Of a stretch of 64,000 nucleotides of DNA, positions 25,555 to 34,354 are shown one piece after another; within the stretch, counting starts at the first letter, position 1, and every line of letters begins with the position of its first letter. Source of the stretch: Sporosarcina ureae (GTDB lineage: Bacteria > Bacillota > Bacilli > Bacillales_A > Planococcaceae); contig NZ_CP015109.1 in NCBI RefSeq assembly GCF_002082015.1, forward strand, positions 2,199,001 to 2,263,000, given 5' to 3'. A program made the translations under genes and the position numbers. The notes under the pieces were generated by a model. It made no database searches and was not told where the DNA came from. It saw only the letters and a list, made by a program, of their open reading frames with translations.

Positions 25555-26049
25555 ATGGAGACGAAAAAACCGAAGCTAGACATAGAGAAACCTGTTGTTG
25601 CAAAAGCGTTCGATGTGTTGGTTGTCGCTTTATTCGTTGCGGCTCTCGTCTATTTAGTGTTGCAATGGAATCAATTCCCGGACCGTATTCCTGCGCATTT
25701 TGGTGCGGACGGGGAAGTGGACCGTTACGGTTCGAGGATGGAATTACTGCTGTTACCGGTCATTGGTCTCGTCATGTGGGTAGGGATGGGAATATTAGAG
25801 AAGTATCCGCATACGTATAACTACTTGAATTTACGTCCGGATAACGTAGAAACCCAGTACCGCTATGGTGTGCTATTTATGAATGTCACCAAAAACATTT
25901 CGACACTATTATTTGTCTTTTTAATATGGCAGACGACCGATATCGCTTTGGCTCGAATTGATTCATTACACATGTCTCTCTTTATCACGATACTTGTCCT
26001 GTTATTCGGTTCGATGGGTGTTTATCTATATAAAGTAATGAAATTGTAG
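25555..26049 (+). CDS. DUF1648-family membrane protein
   Basis: A 164-residue membrane protein with four hydrophobic helices. The loop after the first helix, FPDRIPAHFGADGEVDRYGS, is the DUF1648 signature, found in the SdpI immunity family and related proteins. No SdpI-type C-terminal domain is present. AAGGTGGCGAG precedes the ATG. Function in this setting is unknown. Confidence 0.82.
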   Translation: METKKPKLDIEKPVVAKAFDVLVVALFVAALVYLVLQWNQFPDRIPAHFGADGEVDRYGSRMELLLLPVIGLVMWVGMGILEKYPHTYNYLNLRPDNVETQYRYGVLFMNVTKNISTLLFVFLIWQTTDIALARIDSLHMSLFITILVLLFGSMGVYLYKVMKL

Positions 26050-26099
26050 AGAATAGCTGTATAGTATTCCTAAGATTCTGCCAATAAATGAATCTATTG

Positions 26100-26139
26100 A
26101 TCGCCTCTTATCGTATACTTCTGATAAGAGGTGATTTTT
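26100..26139 (+). terminator. Hairpin that is both terminator and cover of the next ribosome site
   Basis: TCGCCTCTTATC pairs with GATAAGAGGTGA around GTATACTTCT, followed by TTTTTT and then directly the ATG of the DUF2207 gene. The 3' arm contains AGAGGTGA, the only ribosome site for that gene. Read-through mRNA would therefore be both terminated and translation-masked. Confidence 0.7.
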
Positions 26140-26140
26140 T

Positions 26141-27868
26141 ATGAAATGGAAACTGTTACTTGTCGCTTTACTCGCGTTCCTTGTGTTGCCGACGACAGCT
26201 GGGGCTGTAGATTTCAGTATTTCAGGTGTGAAAATCAACGCACAGTTGGAAGCAGATGGTACCGTTCAAGTTAGGGAGCAGCATACGTACGACTTCGACA
26301 GTGAATTTAACGGGATCATTCGCGAAATTCAACCGAAAAGAGGAGCATCAATTGATGATTTTACCGCCTCTGAAAAGGGTAAACAGTTAGAAGTTGAAAA
26401 GCGAGGCGCGGAATATCGTGTACATCGAAAAGGAGACAGTGAAGTCATTGTCTTCGATTTGCAGTACACTATTCGCAATGGAATGGAAAAGTATAACGAT
26501 GGTGCACAGTTCCACTGGCCATTTTTTGACCGTCGTAATGAAACGGATTATGGCAATATGACGATTACCGTCGTGCCTCCTAGTAAAGCGTCTGATGTGA
26601 TGTTCATAGGTTATGACAGTGCGGAAGAGACGGGAGAAGTACAAGCGGATGGTACGGTCGTGTTTTCATTAGGAGAAGTCCATGCAGGAGATAACGGAGA
26701 TATTCGCGTGATTTATGAACCATCTTTATTTTCAGCAATGATTGCAGTAGATCGCGACATTCGTCCGACGGTGAAAGAGGATCAGGAAATGGCAGCTAGG
26801 CTACGTCAGGAGTTCATTGAGAACCGAAAGATTGTGGGTATTGTCGGTAATGTGAGTGCTGCAGTGGGTATTCTTGGAGTTGCTTTGATTGGTTTCTTTG
26901 CGAATGCCAGAAAGAAAAGATACGTTCAGGAAGCGCACTATCAAATGGAATCGAATGGTTTCTACGTTCCGACGAATGATATGAGCTTACCGGCAGTACT
27001 TCTTTTCAAGAAGGGAGTAGCTTCCGTCGAGCTGATGTCTGCGGCGCTACTGGATCTCGTCCGTAAAGGACATGTGAAACAATTATCTGATGAAGAGTTT
27101 GAGTTGGTCGATGCGAATGTCCAATTAGAACACGAAAAGCAACTGATTCAGCTGTTGTTTTTCCAAATTGGTCATGATCAAAAATTTACATTGAGCGAGT
27201 TGAAAAGTTACACAAAAGAACAGAAGAATTATGAAGCATTTGATAATAAATTCGTCATGTGGAAAGATCTTCTAAAGGCGGAATTGAATGAATATGAACT
27301 GAAGGTCAAGACTACGAAGGAACGCGTGATCCTTAGTTTGATTGGTGTGCTTGGCATCGGATTCGCGATCGCCTTTATTTATTATGAATTGTATGTGCCA
27401 CTAGTGATAGTGGGAATTTTGACGTTGAGTGCATTCGGATTTGCGTTGTTTTACAGTCCGTATAATGATAAAGGGACTTTGCTCAAACTCGAATGGGAGC
27501 GGGTGGAGCGATGGATGAAGGAACTAGATACGAAGAAATGGGAAGGGTTATCGCTTGATGATCGATTCCGTGTGTTGATTTATGGAGTAGGTGTGAAGCA
27601 TCCTGAACTGGACGCATATTATCAGGATTTCGTCAGTGCCCAAAAGCTGCTTGATCAACATCGTATTCGTAACGAAGAAAGACATCGACAGAATGCAGGG
27701 GACGCGCAGTATGAAAACGCTTATTACGGAGGCGCGGTCTATAATCCGGTATTCCTTGCAGGTTCTTTCAATCAAGCGTCGTCCAATGTATCAAACAACG
27801 CTCCAAGTAGTGACAGCAGTAGCAGCGGAGGAACTGGCGGTGGTGGCGGTGGATCAGGTGCGTTTTAA
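26141..27868 (+). CDS. DUF2207-family membrane protein
   Basis: A 575-residue protein: signal/anchor (residues 5-24), an extracytoplasmic beta-rich DUF2207 domain (about 25-215), a membrane helix (about 232-255), a cytoplasmic segment, a pair of helices (about 395-440) and a low-complexity Ser/Gly C-terminus ending GGGGGGSGAF, as usual in this family. Function unknown. Its only visible ribosome site is AGAGGTGA, located in the 3' arm of a hairpin (see 26100-26139). The photolyase gene follows after 23 bp. Confidence 0.88.
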   Translation: MKWKLLLVALLAFLVLPTTAGAVDFSISGVKINAQLEADGTVQVREQHTYDFDSEFNGIIREIQPKRGASIDDFTASEKGKQLEVEKRGAEYRVHRKGDSEVIVFDLQYTIRNGMEKYNDGAQFHWPFFDRRNETDYGNMTITVVPPSKASDVMFIGYDSAEETGEVQADGTVVFSLGEVHAGDNGDIRVIYEPSLFSAMIAVDRDIRPTVKEDQEMAARLRQEFIENRKIVGIVGNVSAAVGILGVALIGFFANARKKRYVQEAHYQMESNGFYVPTNDMSLPAVLLFKKGVASVELMSAALLDLVRKGHVKQLSDEEFELVDANVQLEHEKQLIQLLFFQIGHDQKFTLSELKSYTKEQKNYEAFDNKFVMWKDLLKAELNEYELKVKTTKERVILSLIGVLGIGFAIAFIYYELYVPLVIVGILTLSAFGFALFYSPYNDKGTLLKLEWERVERWMKELDTKKWEGLSLDDRFRVLIYGVGVKHPELDAYYQDFVSAQKLLDQHRIRNEERHRQNAGDAQYENAYYGGAVYNPVFLAGSFNQASSNVSNNAPSSDSSSSGGTGGGGGGSGAF

Positions 27869-27891
27869 AGGAAGTTAAAGGAGTGAACAAA

Positions 27892-29295
27892 GTGAGTAAA
27901 ACAATAGTTTGGTTCCGAAAAGATCTGCGTTTGCATGACCATCCGGCATTGGTGGAGGCGGCAGCACATGGTGAAGTGTTGCCCGTTTTCATTTTACCGG
28001 AAATGCGTTACGCAGCGTCCGATTGGTGGTTACATCACAGCTTGCTGGAACTAATCAAGCGCTTTGCGGAACAGCAGATTCAGTTCGTGGTCAGACAAGG
28101 ATCACCAGTTGAACAGTTCATGAAGTTACTAGATGAAAGCGGGGCTGATCAGCTGGTGTTCAATGAATTATATGATCCGGAAAGTCGCGCGGCCGAACGT
28201 GAAGTGGCAGAAGCTTGTGAGAAAAAACATGTTCAAGTGCGTTCATTCCAAGGATCCTTACTCGTTGCGCCGGATGCGATATTTACTAAAACGAATCAGC
28301 CATATAAAGTATTTACACCGTTTTGGAAGCGACTGCGCCAAGAACCGATCGCGACACCGCTTGCAGTTCCTGAACTAGTTCCGTCTACAGCTACCCTACA
28401 GTCATTGCCTGTGGATCAATGGGGACTGTTATCGGATTACCCGTGGTATAACAAGCTTGCGAATCATTGGCGACCTGGCGAAAAAGCCGCGATAGAATGT
28501 TGGGAAACGTTCCGAGATAGTGGATTGTACGATTATTTAGTAGGACGGGATCTTCCTGCGCAATCTAGTGTTTCCCGGCTGTCTCCTTACTTGGCTTGGG
28601 GAAATGTGAGCGCACGTTCGTTATGGTACGGTGCGTTAGCAGCTGCGGATGACGTCGGCGATCAGCAAGTGGAAGCTTTTATTCGACAATTGGCGTGGCG
28701 GGATTTCGATAATTATCAGCTACTGTATTTTCCGGAGATGTTGACGAAGCCTGTGCGACCGGAGTTTGAAAAGTTTCCGTGGCAGACGGCAGACAATCAG
28801 CTGGAGGCATGGAAAACAGGGCATACTGGCTATCCGTTAGTCGATGCGGGAATGCGTGAATTATGGGAAACCGGCTATATGCATAACCGTGTGCGAATGG
28901 TCGTAGCTTCCTTTTTGATTAAGCATTTATTGATCGATTGGCGGGAAGGCATGGCGTGGTTTGAGGAGACGCTGGTAGATTTGGATTTAGCGAACAATGC
29001 GATGGGGTGGCAATGGGTGGCAGGCAGTGGTTTTGATGCATCACCGTACTTTAGAGTATTTAATCCAATTCTTCAGGCGGAGAAATTCGACGGAGAAGCG
29101 CAGTATATAAAAAAATGGCTGCCCGGGTTAACGGACATGCCAGTAAAGTATGTATTTCAACCGGCGGAAGCACCGAATGAAGTGTTGGAATCAGCAGGAG
29201 TTGCGATAGGTACATCTTATCCTGCTCCAATTGTTGATCATCGAGCTGCTCGTGCACGTGCATTGGCAGCGTATGATACATGTAAAAATCCTTAA
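27892..29295 (+). CDS. phrB: Deoxyribodipyrimidine photolyase
   Basis: A 467-residue photolyase/cryptochrome: N-terminal antenna-binding alpha/beta domain (residues 1-130, TIVWFRKDLRLHDHPAL) and C-terminal FAD domain with LAWRDFDNYQLLYFP, HNRVRMVVASFL and NNAMGWQWVAGSG, including the Trp residues of the electron-transfer chain. It repairs cyclobutane pyrimidine dimers with blue light. I start at GTG 27892, because AAAGGAG sits at correct distance; GTG 27883 overlaps the ribosome site. Its end overlaps a convergent B12-binding protein gene. Confidence 0.95.
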   Translation: MSKTIVWFRKDLRLHDHPALVEAAAHGEVLPVFILPEMRYAASDWWLHHSLLELIKRFAEQQIQFVVRQGSPVEQFMKLLDESGADQLVFNELYDPESRAAEREVAEACEKKHVQVRSFQGSLLVAPDAIFTKTNQPYKVFTPFWKRLRQEPIATPLAVPELVPSTATLQSLPVDQWGLLSDYPWYNKLANHWRPGEKAAIECWETFRDSGLYDYLVGRDLPAQSSVSRLSPYLAWGNVSARSLWYGALAAADDVGDQQVEAFIRQLAWRDFDNYQLLYFPEMLTKPVRPEFEKFPWQTADNQLEAWKTGHTGYPLVDAGMRELWETGYMHNRVRMVVASFLIKHLLIDWREGMAWFEETLVDLDLANNAMGWQWVAGSGFDASPYFRVFNPILQAEKFDGEAQYIKKWLPGLTDMPVKYVFQPAEAPNEVLESAGVAIGTSYPAPIVDHRAARARALAAYDTCKNP

Positions 29296-29903
29296 ATATT
29301 TTCAATCGATTCAAGTAGACGAATATGTTGCAAATTCAGCTGATCCGCCCAAATGAATGCTCCGTATCCGCCCAGATAAAATTCGGTACTAGGATGTTGG
29401 CCTGCAAATTCGTCCAGCTCCAGTATCATCTGTGGATCTTTCTCAAATGGAAACGTAGTGGATGCCGACAGCAACACTTTGGCTGGCTGAATCTTCTCTA
29501 CAAGAGACTGGATTGCACCCGGAGCCGGTAAGGATCCAATCATCGCTGTACGCCAACCTTTTAGCATCAATTGCAATAAAATAATATGCACCGGAATTTC
29601 ATGCGATTCATGAGGAAGACAAGCGCCAAGTAATAGGGGGGAGTCTTCCCGATAGTGAAAATTGCGCCGTAGTTGGACGAGTTGATCGCGTACGACCAGA
29701 CTCGACAACGCCTCTTGATATTCATCCCACTCACCGCTTGCCCAGTGATCGCCTACCTCCTGTAAAAACGGGATGACGATTTGCTGGAGATACCGTTCAA
29801 GTCCTAATCGTTGGTAGGCGGCTTGCAAGGAGAAGTTTAACTCTAACTCATCACACCTTTTACCATGGCGCAATAGATCGCGCACTGTATCCTCTACATA
29901 CAT
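29292..29903 (-). CDS. B12-binding (CarH/LitR-like) domain protein without HTH
   Basis: A 203-residue protein with a helical B12-binding-2 cap (residues 5-90) and a Rossmann-type cobalamin domain (about 95-200). The lower-ligand histidine is in ESHEIP, equivalent to E-x-H in CarH. The MerR-type HTH that normally precedes these domains in CarH/LitR light sensors is absent. In the cap, the CarH pattern W-x9-E-H reads W-x9-E-A here (WASGEWDEYQEA). ATG 29903 is my choice; an extension to 29984 would overlap the divergent gene. It is convergent with the photolyase gene, consistent with a light-response theme. Confidence 0.75.
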   Translation of the reverse strand: MYVEDTVRDLLRHGKRCDELELNFSLQAAYQRLGLERYLQQIVIPFLQEVGDHWASGEWDEYQEALSSLVVRDQLVQLRRNFHYREDSPLLLGACLPHESHEIPVHIILLQLMLKGWRTAMIGSLPAPGAIQSLVEKIQPAKVLLSASTTFPFEKDPQMILELDEFAGQHPSTEFYLGGYGAFIWADQLNLQHIRLLESIENI

Positions 29904-29960
29904 TTCTTCAGGATTTGAAGGAGTAGTTCTGTTATTTTTACATTCTAGGACGGTGCTGAA

Positions 29961-30407
29961 ATGAAAACTACACATATTGTACAAGGTACGTGGATAGGTA
30001 TAGTAACAGGGATTTTTCTCGCTCTGTTCTTGAAAGTCATACAGTCGTTCACGGAAGAAAAAGTGTATACATTATTATTGAATGTAGATTACATACCCAT
30101 CGTAAAAGAGTATCAATTTCCGGAAGTGATTGAAGTGTTTTTCCATCTGATCGTTTCGGTTGTGCTCTGTATCATCCTGGTGATTTTGTATAATAAAAGT
30201 AATGGTTTTATTCGCAACCACGCGATTCTTTTCCCTTTTCTGGTGAATGTTGTCATCGGGTTAGTATTGTATCCGACGACTTCATTTTCTGACCGAACGC
30301 CAACAGTCACGGACACGACTTCTCTGTTTTGGTGGATCGCGGGACACGCTGCGTATGGCTTATTCATTGGAGTTTTGATCAGCAGGAAATCAAAAAGTAT
30401 GAGATAG
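29961..30407 (+). CDS. Four-helix membrane protein, unknown function
   Basis: A 148-residue membrane protein with about four hydrophobic segments (residues 10-30, 58-80, 88-108, 122-142) and a short basic tail. I do not recognise the family. It is divergent from the B12-binding protein gene, with starts about 58 bp apart, so they may share control. The ribosome site is weak (AGGACGG). Confidence 0.65.
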   Translation: MKTTHIVQGTWIGIVTGIFLALFLKVIQSFTEEKVYTLLLNVDYIPIVKEYQFPEVIEVFFHLIVSVVLCIILVILYNKSNGFIRNHAILFPFLVNVVIGLVLYPTTSFSDRTPTVTDTTSLFWWIAGHAAYGLFIGVLISRKSKSMR

Positions 30408-30544
30408 ATGCATACGAGACAATTATTCTAATATTTATGAATAGAACTATGTATAATTAACTATAACCTAACATTGTACAAAGTTTGAACAGTATAGAAA
30501 ATAGCCAGTTGTTTGTGTCAGTAGAAGAAAAAGGAGAATATCAC

Positions 30545-30742
30545 ATGTGGATCACTAAAAAGCGTAAGACACCATCGTTTATTCAAACTATTTCCTCTGT
30601 TCCTGTCAAATGACGATTGGTGATATCCAGGATTTTCAGAACATATGTAAATCTACAAAACGTGATTACATCGATAGGTGGCGTATCGAAAGAAGTCGTT
30701 TCAACTTCTTATCAGCTTGAAGAAGCGATAAATGTCCTATAA
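30545..30742 (+). pseudogene. Small ORF interrupted by an in-frame TGA
   Basis: ATG 30545 follows a strong AAGGAG site (30531-30536). The frame gives 22 codons (MWITKKRKTPSF start), a TGA at 30611-30613, then 42 more open codons in the same frame ending SYQLEEAINVL at TAA 30740-30742, just before the ABC permease gene. The simplest reading is a small gene broken by a nonsense mutation; an internal TTG or GTG start for the second half is possible. Family not recognised. The rest of 30408-30758 holds only a probable promoter. Confidence 0.45.
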
Positions 30743-30758
30743 GAGGAAGTGAGTATGA

Positions 30759-31829
30759 ATGTTTTTAGCTTGGAGTGAAATCAAAAAGAATAAATTACGG
30801 TTTTTATTAATCACGTCCATTCTGCTATTGGTGTCGTTCCTCGTATTCTTCCTATCTGGACTGGCAAACGGATTAGCCAGCATGAACAGGGAAGCGATCG
30901 ATACGTGGAAAGTGGATGCCGTTTTACTGACAGAGGAATCCGACAAAAGTTTATACGAATCCGCGCTCAACAAGGAAGTAGCCGATGATCTCAATGCGAA
31001 AGAAACCGCTGTTGTCAGCCAAATGGGGGCCATCGCGAGCAACGGAGATCAAAAGCAAAACGTTATGCTTTTCGGTATTGACAGAGAAGAGTTCATCAAG
31101 CCGGAAGTCACGGAAGGAGACCCGACGTTTTACGTTCAAAACGGTGTCGTGGCATCGGATGTATTGAAAGATGAAGGCTTTAAGATCGGAGACACGCTTG
31201 AATTGTCATCATCTGATACAGAATTGACGATTGTCGGCTTCACAAAAAAAGCCCGTTTTAATGCATCGCCTATTCTCTATATGAAGTTACATGATATGCA
31301 GAAAATCAAATACGGTGACGCTTATACAATGAATCAAGACGTGGTCAATGCGATTGTCATCAAAGACAAAGACTGGAATGCGCTATCTTTGCCAGACAAT
31401 ACCGAAATCATAGAAACCGAAACATTTATCGAGAATCTGCCAGGCTATACAGAGCAGAATTTGACGTTAACATATATGATTTACTTCCTATTTGTCATCT
31501 CGGCAGCAATCGTTGCTATCTTCTTGTACGTGTTGACAGTACAGAAAATCAGCATGTTTGGTCTAATGAAAGCGCAAGGGATTTCCAGCGCCTATTTGGC
31601 AAGATCAGTTGTCGCGCAAACATTCATTCTGGCACTGATCGGGGTTGTCCTCGCATTTGGCCTGACCTTACTGGCGGGAAGCTTCCTGCCAAACGCAGTT
31701 CCGATTATGTTTGATATACCTACCATGATACTTTATGGTTTGATTTTAATAGCGGTAGCAATTCTTGGAGCTGTCATTTCGGTATGGACGATTATCCGCA
31801 TTGATCCGCTCGAAGCGATAGGAGGGTAA
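30759..31829 (+). CDS. ABC transporter permease, HrtB/MacB-FtsX type
   Basis: A 356-residue permease with an N-terminal membrane helix (residues 15-37), a large extracytoplasmic domain (about 40-230) and three C-terminal helices (about 240-350) ending RIDPLEAIGG, the FtsX/MacB layout. Length and order with the ATPase 4 bp downstream resemble HrtB, the haem exporter permease of Gram-positive bacteria, but no HssRS sensor pair is adjacent, so the substrate stays open. AAGAGGAAGTGAG precedes the ATG. Confidence 0.85.
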   Translation: MFLAWSEIKKNKLRFLLITSILLLVSFLVFFLSGLANGLASMNREAIDTWKVDAVLLTEESDKSLYESALNKEVADDLNAKETAVVSQMGAIASNGDQKQNVMLFGIDREEFIKPEVTEGDPTFYVQNGVVASDVLKDEGFKIGDTLELSSSDTELTIVGFTKKARFNASPILYMKLHDMQKIKYGDAYTMNQDVVNAIVIKDKDWNALSLPDNTEIIETETFIENLPGYTEQNLTLTYMIYFLFVISAAIVAIFLYVLTVQKISMFGLMKAQGISSAYLARSVVAQTFILALIGVVLAFGLTLLAGSFLPNAVPIMFDIPTMILYGLILIAVAILGAVISVWTIIRIDPLEAIGG

Positions 31830-31832
31830 ACG

Positions 31833-32525
31833 ATGGTACTGGAATTACGAAACGCGAAAAAGACGTTCGGTGAAGGCAATACGCTTGTGGAGGCGATGAA
31901 AGAGACCAACTTCATAGTCGAACGTGGCGAATTGGTCGCAGTCATCGGCCCGTCCGGTTCAGGTAAAAGTACGTTCCTAACGGTAGCTGGCGGTTTGCAA
32001 ACGCCAAGCGAAGGGCAAGTCATCATTAACGGCAAAGAATTATCGCAGCTGAATGAAAAACAGCGCTCTAAAGTCCGTCTGCAAGAAATTGGATTTATAT
32101 TGCAAGCTTCCAATCTTGTGCCGTTTCTCACTGTCGACGAGCAGCTAGAATTGCTGAATAAAGTAAAAAAAGACAATATGTCAAAAGACGAGCAACGTAA
32201 GTTATACGAGGATTTAGGTATTACCAAGTTGCATAAAAATTATCCCTCCGATTTATCGGGCGGCGAGCGGCAGCGTGTGGCGATTGCCAAAGCGTTGTTC
32301 AGTAAGCCGTCGATACTTTTAGCAGATGAGCCTACCGCTTCACTCGATTCCGATCGAGCGTTTGAAGTGATGGAGTTGTTGCGTAATGAAACGAAGTCCA
32401 ATCAGACCGCAACCATTGTCGTGACACATGATGTACGGCTGATTAAATACGTAGATAAAGTGTATAAGATGACGGATGGTGTGTTGAAGCTGGAGAGTGC
32501 AGCTGAGGTGGGTTTGACTGAGTGA
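31833..32525 (+). CDS. ABC transporter ATPase, HrtA/MacB type
   Basis: A 230-residue ATPase with Walker A GPSGSGKST (about residue 37), Q-loop, signature LSGGERQR (about 138), Walker B ILLADEPTASLD and H-loop VVTHD. It belongs to the LolD/MacB/HrtA subfamily that drives FtsX-like permeases. AGGAGGG lies before the ATG and the gene starts 3 bp after the permease stop. It forms an exporter with that permease, possibly for haem or an antimicrobial peptide. Confidence 0.9.
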   Translation: MVLELRNAKKTFGEGNTLVEAMKETNFIVERGELVAVIGPSGSGKSTFLTVAGGLQTPSEGQVIINGKELSQLNEKQRSKVRLQEIGFILQASNLVPFLTVDEQLELLNKVKKDNMSKDEQRKLYEDLGITKLHKNYPSDLSGGERQRVAIAKALFSKPSILLADEPTASLDSDRAFEVMELLRNETKSNQTATIVVTHDVRLIKYVDKVYKMTDGVLKLESAAEVGLTE

Positions 32526-32551
32526 TTGGATGTTAGATATTTAATGAAATA

Positions 32552-32596
32552 AACGCTTCAGGCGGCCGATTTATGGCTTTCCGAAGCGTTTTTTTT
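32552..32596 (+). terminator. Terminator of the ABC exporter unit
   Basis: AACGCTTC pairs with GAAGCGTT around a loop, followed by T8. Array B starts about 40 bp downstream after a G-rich stretch. Confidence 0.85.
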
Positions 32597-32636
32597 GGTG
32601 GTGAGGTTGTGGAGGGGAGCGTGAAGTCGCGGCTGC

Positions 32637-33310
32637 GCTCAATACTTTTGGTTATCCGCTCAATGCGGCACGCCACCCGCTCAATGCAGTGGGTTAACCG
32701 CTCATAATGCGGTGCGAGCGCTCAATCCCGCGGGCTATTCGCTCTATGTGATGTGTTATCCGCTCAATCGGGCAATTCATTGTGGAGTTGCTTATAAATT
32801 TCGTGTGGGCGCTCAATGTTGCCGGCTATCCGCTCAATGCGGCACGCCACCCGCTCAATGCCGTGAGCTATCCGCTCATAATGCGGTGCGAGCGCTCAAT
32901 GCTGCGGGCTATTCGCTCTATGTGATGTGTTATCCGCTCAATCGGGCAATTCATCGTGGGGTTGCTTATAAATTTCGTGTGGGCGCTCAATGTTAGCGGC
33001 TAACCGCTCTATGCGGCACGCCACCCGCTCAATGCAGCGAGTTAACCGCTCATAAAAAGGTGCGAGCGCTCAATCCCGCGAGCTATCCGCTCTATGTGAT
33101 GTGTTATCCGCTCAATCGGGCAATTCATCGTGGCGTTGCTTATAAAATTCACGGGGGACGCTCAATGTTAGCGGCTAACCGCTCTATACGACACGCCATC
33201 CGCTCAATCCGGCGGGTTAACCGCTCATAAATTGGTATGAGCGCTCAATCCCGCCAGCTATCCGCTCAATCAAACACGCCATCCGCTCATAAAACCCCAC
33301 ATAAAACCCC
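32637..33310. repeat. Phased CGCTC array (array B) with about 175 bp higher-order repeat
   Basis: About thirty CGCTC cores followed by AAT, ATA or TAT, mostly 20-21 bp apart. The block beginning GCGGCACGCCACC recurs at 32664, 32839 and 33013 (and degenerate at 33188), i.e. every 174-175 bp. Each block also carries a longer interval around GCTTATAAATTTCGTGTGGG that lacks cores. The left flank is G-rich (GTTGTGGAGGGGAG) and the right flank C-rich (ATAAAACCCCACAT twice). It lies between convergent genes. Open frames through it have no ribosome sites. Confidence 0.9.
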
Positions 33311-33337
33311 ACATCCGACCGCTCTACACTCCAACCA

Positions 33338-34354
33338 TCAACCAAGCAAACCCGCGACCATCTTCCGAGCAGCTGTGATATCCTTCGTTCCGTGCACCAA
33401 CATCCGACCATCGCGGAATAATACGAGGCGATGGTCATTATATTCACAGGAAACCAGATACGGGTTTTGTTGTAAATTAGAAACGATATCGCGGATGGAC
33501 TCCGCAAATGGGATCAGTTCTACTTGTCGGTTCTTCGGCCATGTTAGTTGTACGGTGTCACGTCCGCATAGCACAGCGGTCCGAACGACTTCATTGGCAG
33601 ACAAATAAGGATAGACAGGGGTGTCTGAGCAACTTGGACAATTGGGTTTCTTCAAGCTTTGTACGTTCATTGCGGCGCGTTCACCTGTCCATAGATCGAC
33701 CGATTCGAGGCGTGGTTCCATCGTAGCGCCCGTTATATACTTCAGCAGTTCGGCGGTTTGACGGGCGGCGGTCGTGACGACGATGGGCGAGATGACGCCG
33801 ACTGTATCGCATGTCAAAGACTGTGGCGGCAAAGCTTCGAGCAGACAATGCAGGCAGGGTGATCCTTCTTTTACACCAATAGGAAATGTCAGCCCATAGC
33901 TACCGACGCAAGCGCCCATGAAGAACGGAATGCCGAGTTGTAGGGCGGCGTCGTTTGCGAGTAATCGAGTTTCGATATTATCTGTGCCGTCGAGAATGAA
34001 TGAATGGCCTTCGAATAATTCGAGGACGTTTTCGGGCGTGACGTCCGCCACAATCCCACGAACTTTCACGTCACTATTGATTGCACGCAATCGACTTTCC
34101 GCTGCGATCGCTTTAGGTAATTGATCGATAACGTCTTGCTCCGTGTATAATTGTTGTCTATGCAGATTGGTCCACTCCAAAATATCGCGGTCGACAATCG
34201 TCAGTTCGCCGACACCCGCGCGCACTAGCATCTCCGCTCCGGCAGAACCGAGTGCACCAGCTCCTAAGACGAAAACTTTTGCCTCGCGAATACGCTGTTG
34301 ACCAACTGGTCCGATGGGGGCAAACAGCTCTTGCCGAGAATATTTACTAATCAA
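33338..34354 (-). CDS. thiF: ThiF-type adenylyltransferase for thiazole synthesis
   Basis: A 338-residue E1-like enzyme that adenylates the C-terminal glycine of ThiS before sulfur transfer. It shows the nucleotide-binding [19 protein letters not shown] near residue 33, the catalytic region D-x-N/R of the fold ([10 protein letters not shown]) and zinc-binding Cys pairs (PCLHC and PNCPSC). Its start overlaps the thiG stop by 4 bp. The C-terminal about 80 residues beyond the zinc site are longer than in minimal ThiF. Last gene of the TPP-controlled operon. Confidence 0.92.
   Translation of the reverse strand: MISKYSRQELFAPIGPVGQQRIREAKVFVLGAGALGSAGAEMLVRAGVGELTIVDRDILEWTNLHRQQLYTEQDVIDQLPKAIAAESRLRAINSDVKVRGIVADVTPENVLELFEGHSFILDGTDNIETRLLANDAALQLGIPFFMGACVGSYGLTFPIGVKEGSPCLHCLLEALPPQSLTCDTVGVISPIVVTTAARQTAELLKYITGATMEPRLESVDLWTGERAAMNVQSLKKPNCPSCSDTPVYPYLSANEVVRTAVLCGRDTVQLTWPKNRQVELIPFAESIRDIVSNLQQNPYLVSCEYNDHRLVLFRDGRMLVHGTKDITAARKMVAGLLG

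Noticed and set aside
30759..32525. Bacitracin-type BceAB exporter
   Set aside because: The permease is only 356 residues with four helices; BceB is about 640 residues with ten.
32712..32996. Open frame of 94 codons in array B as a gene
   Set aside because: No ribosome site, translation simply reflects the repeat, and the frame is not kept across the array.
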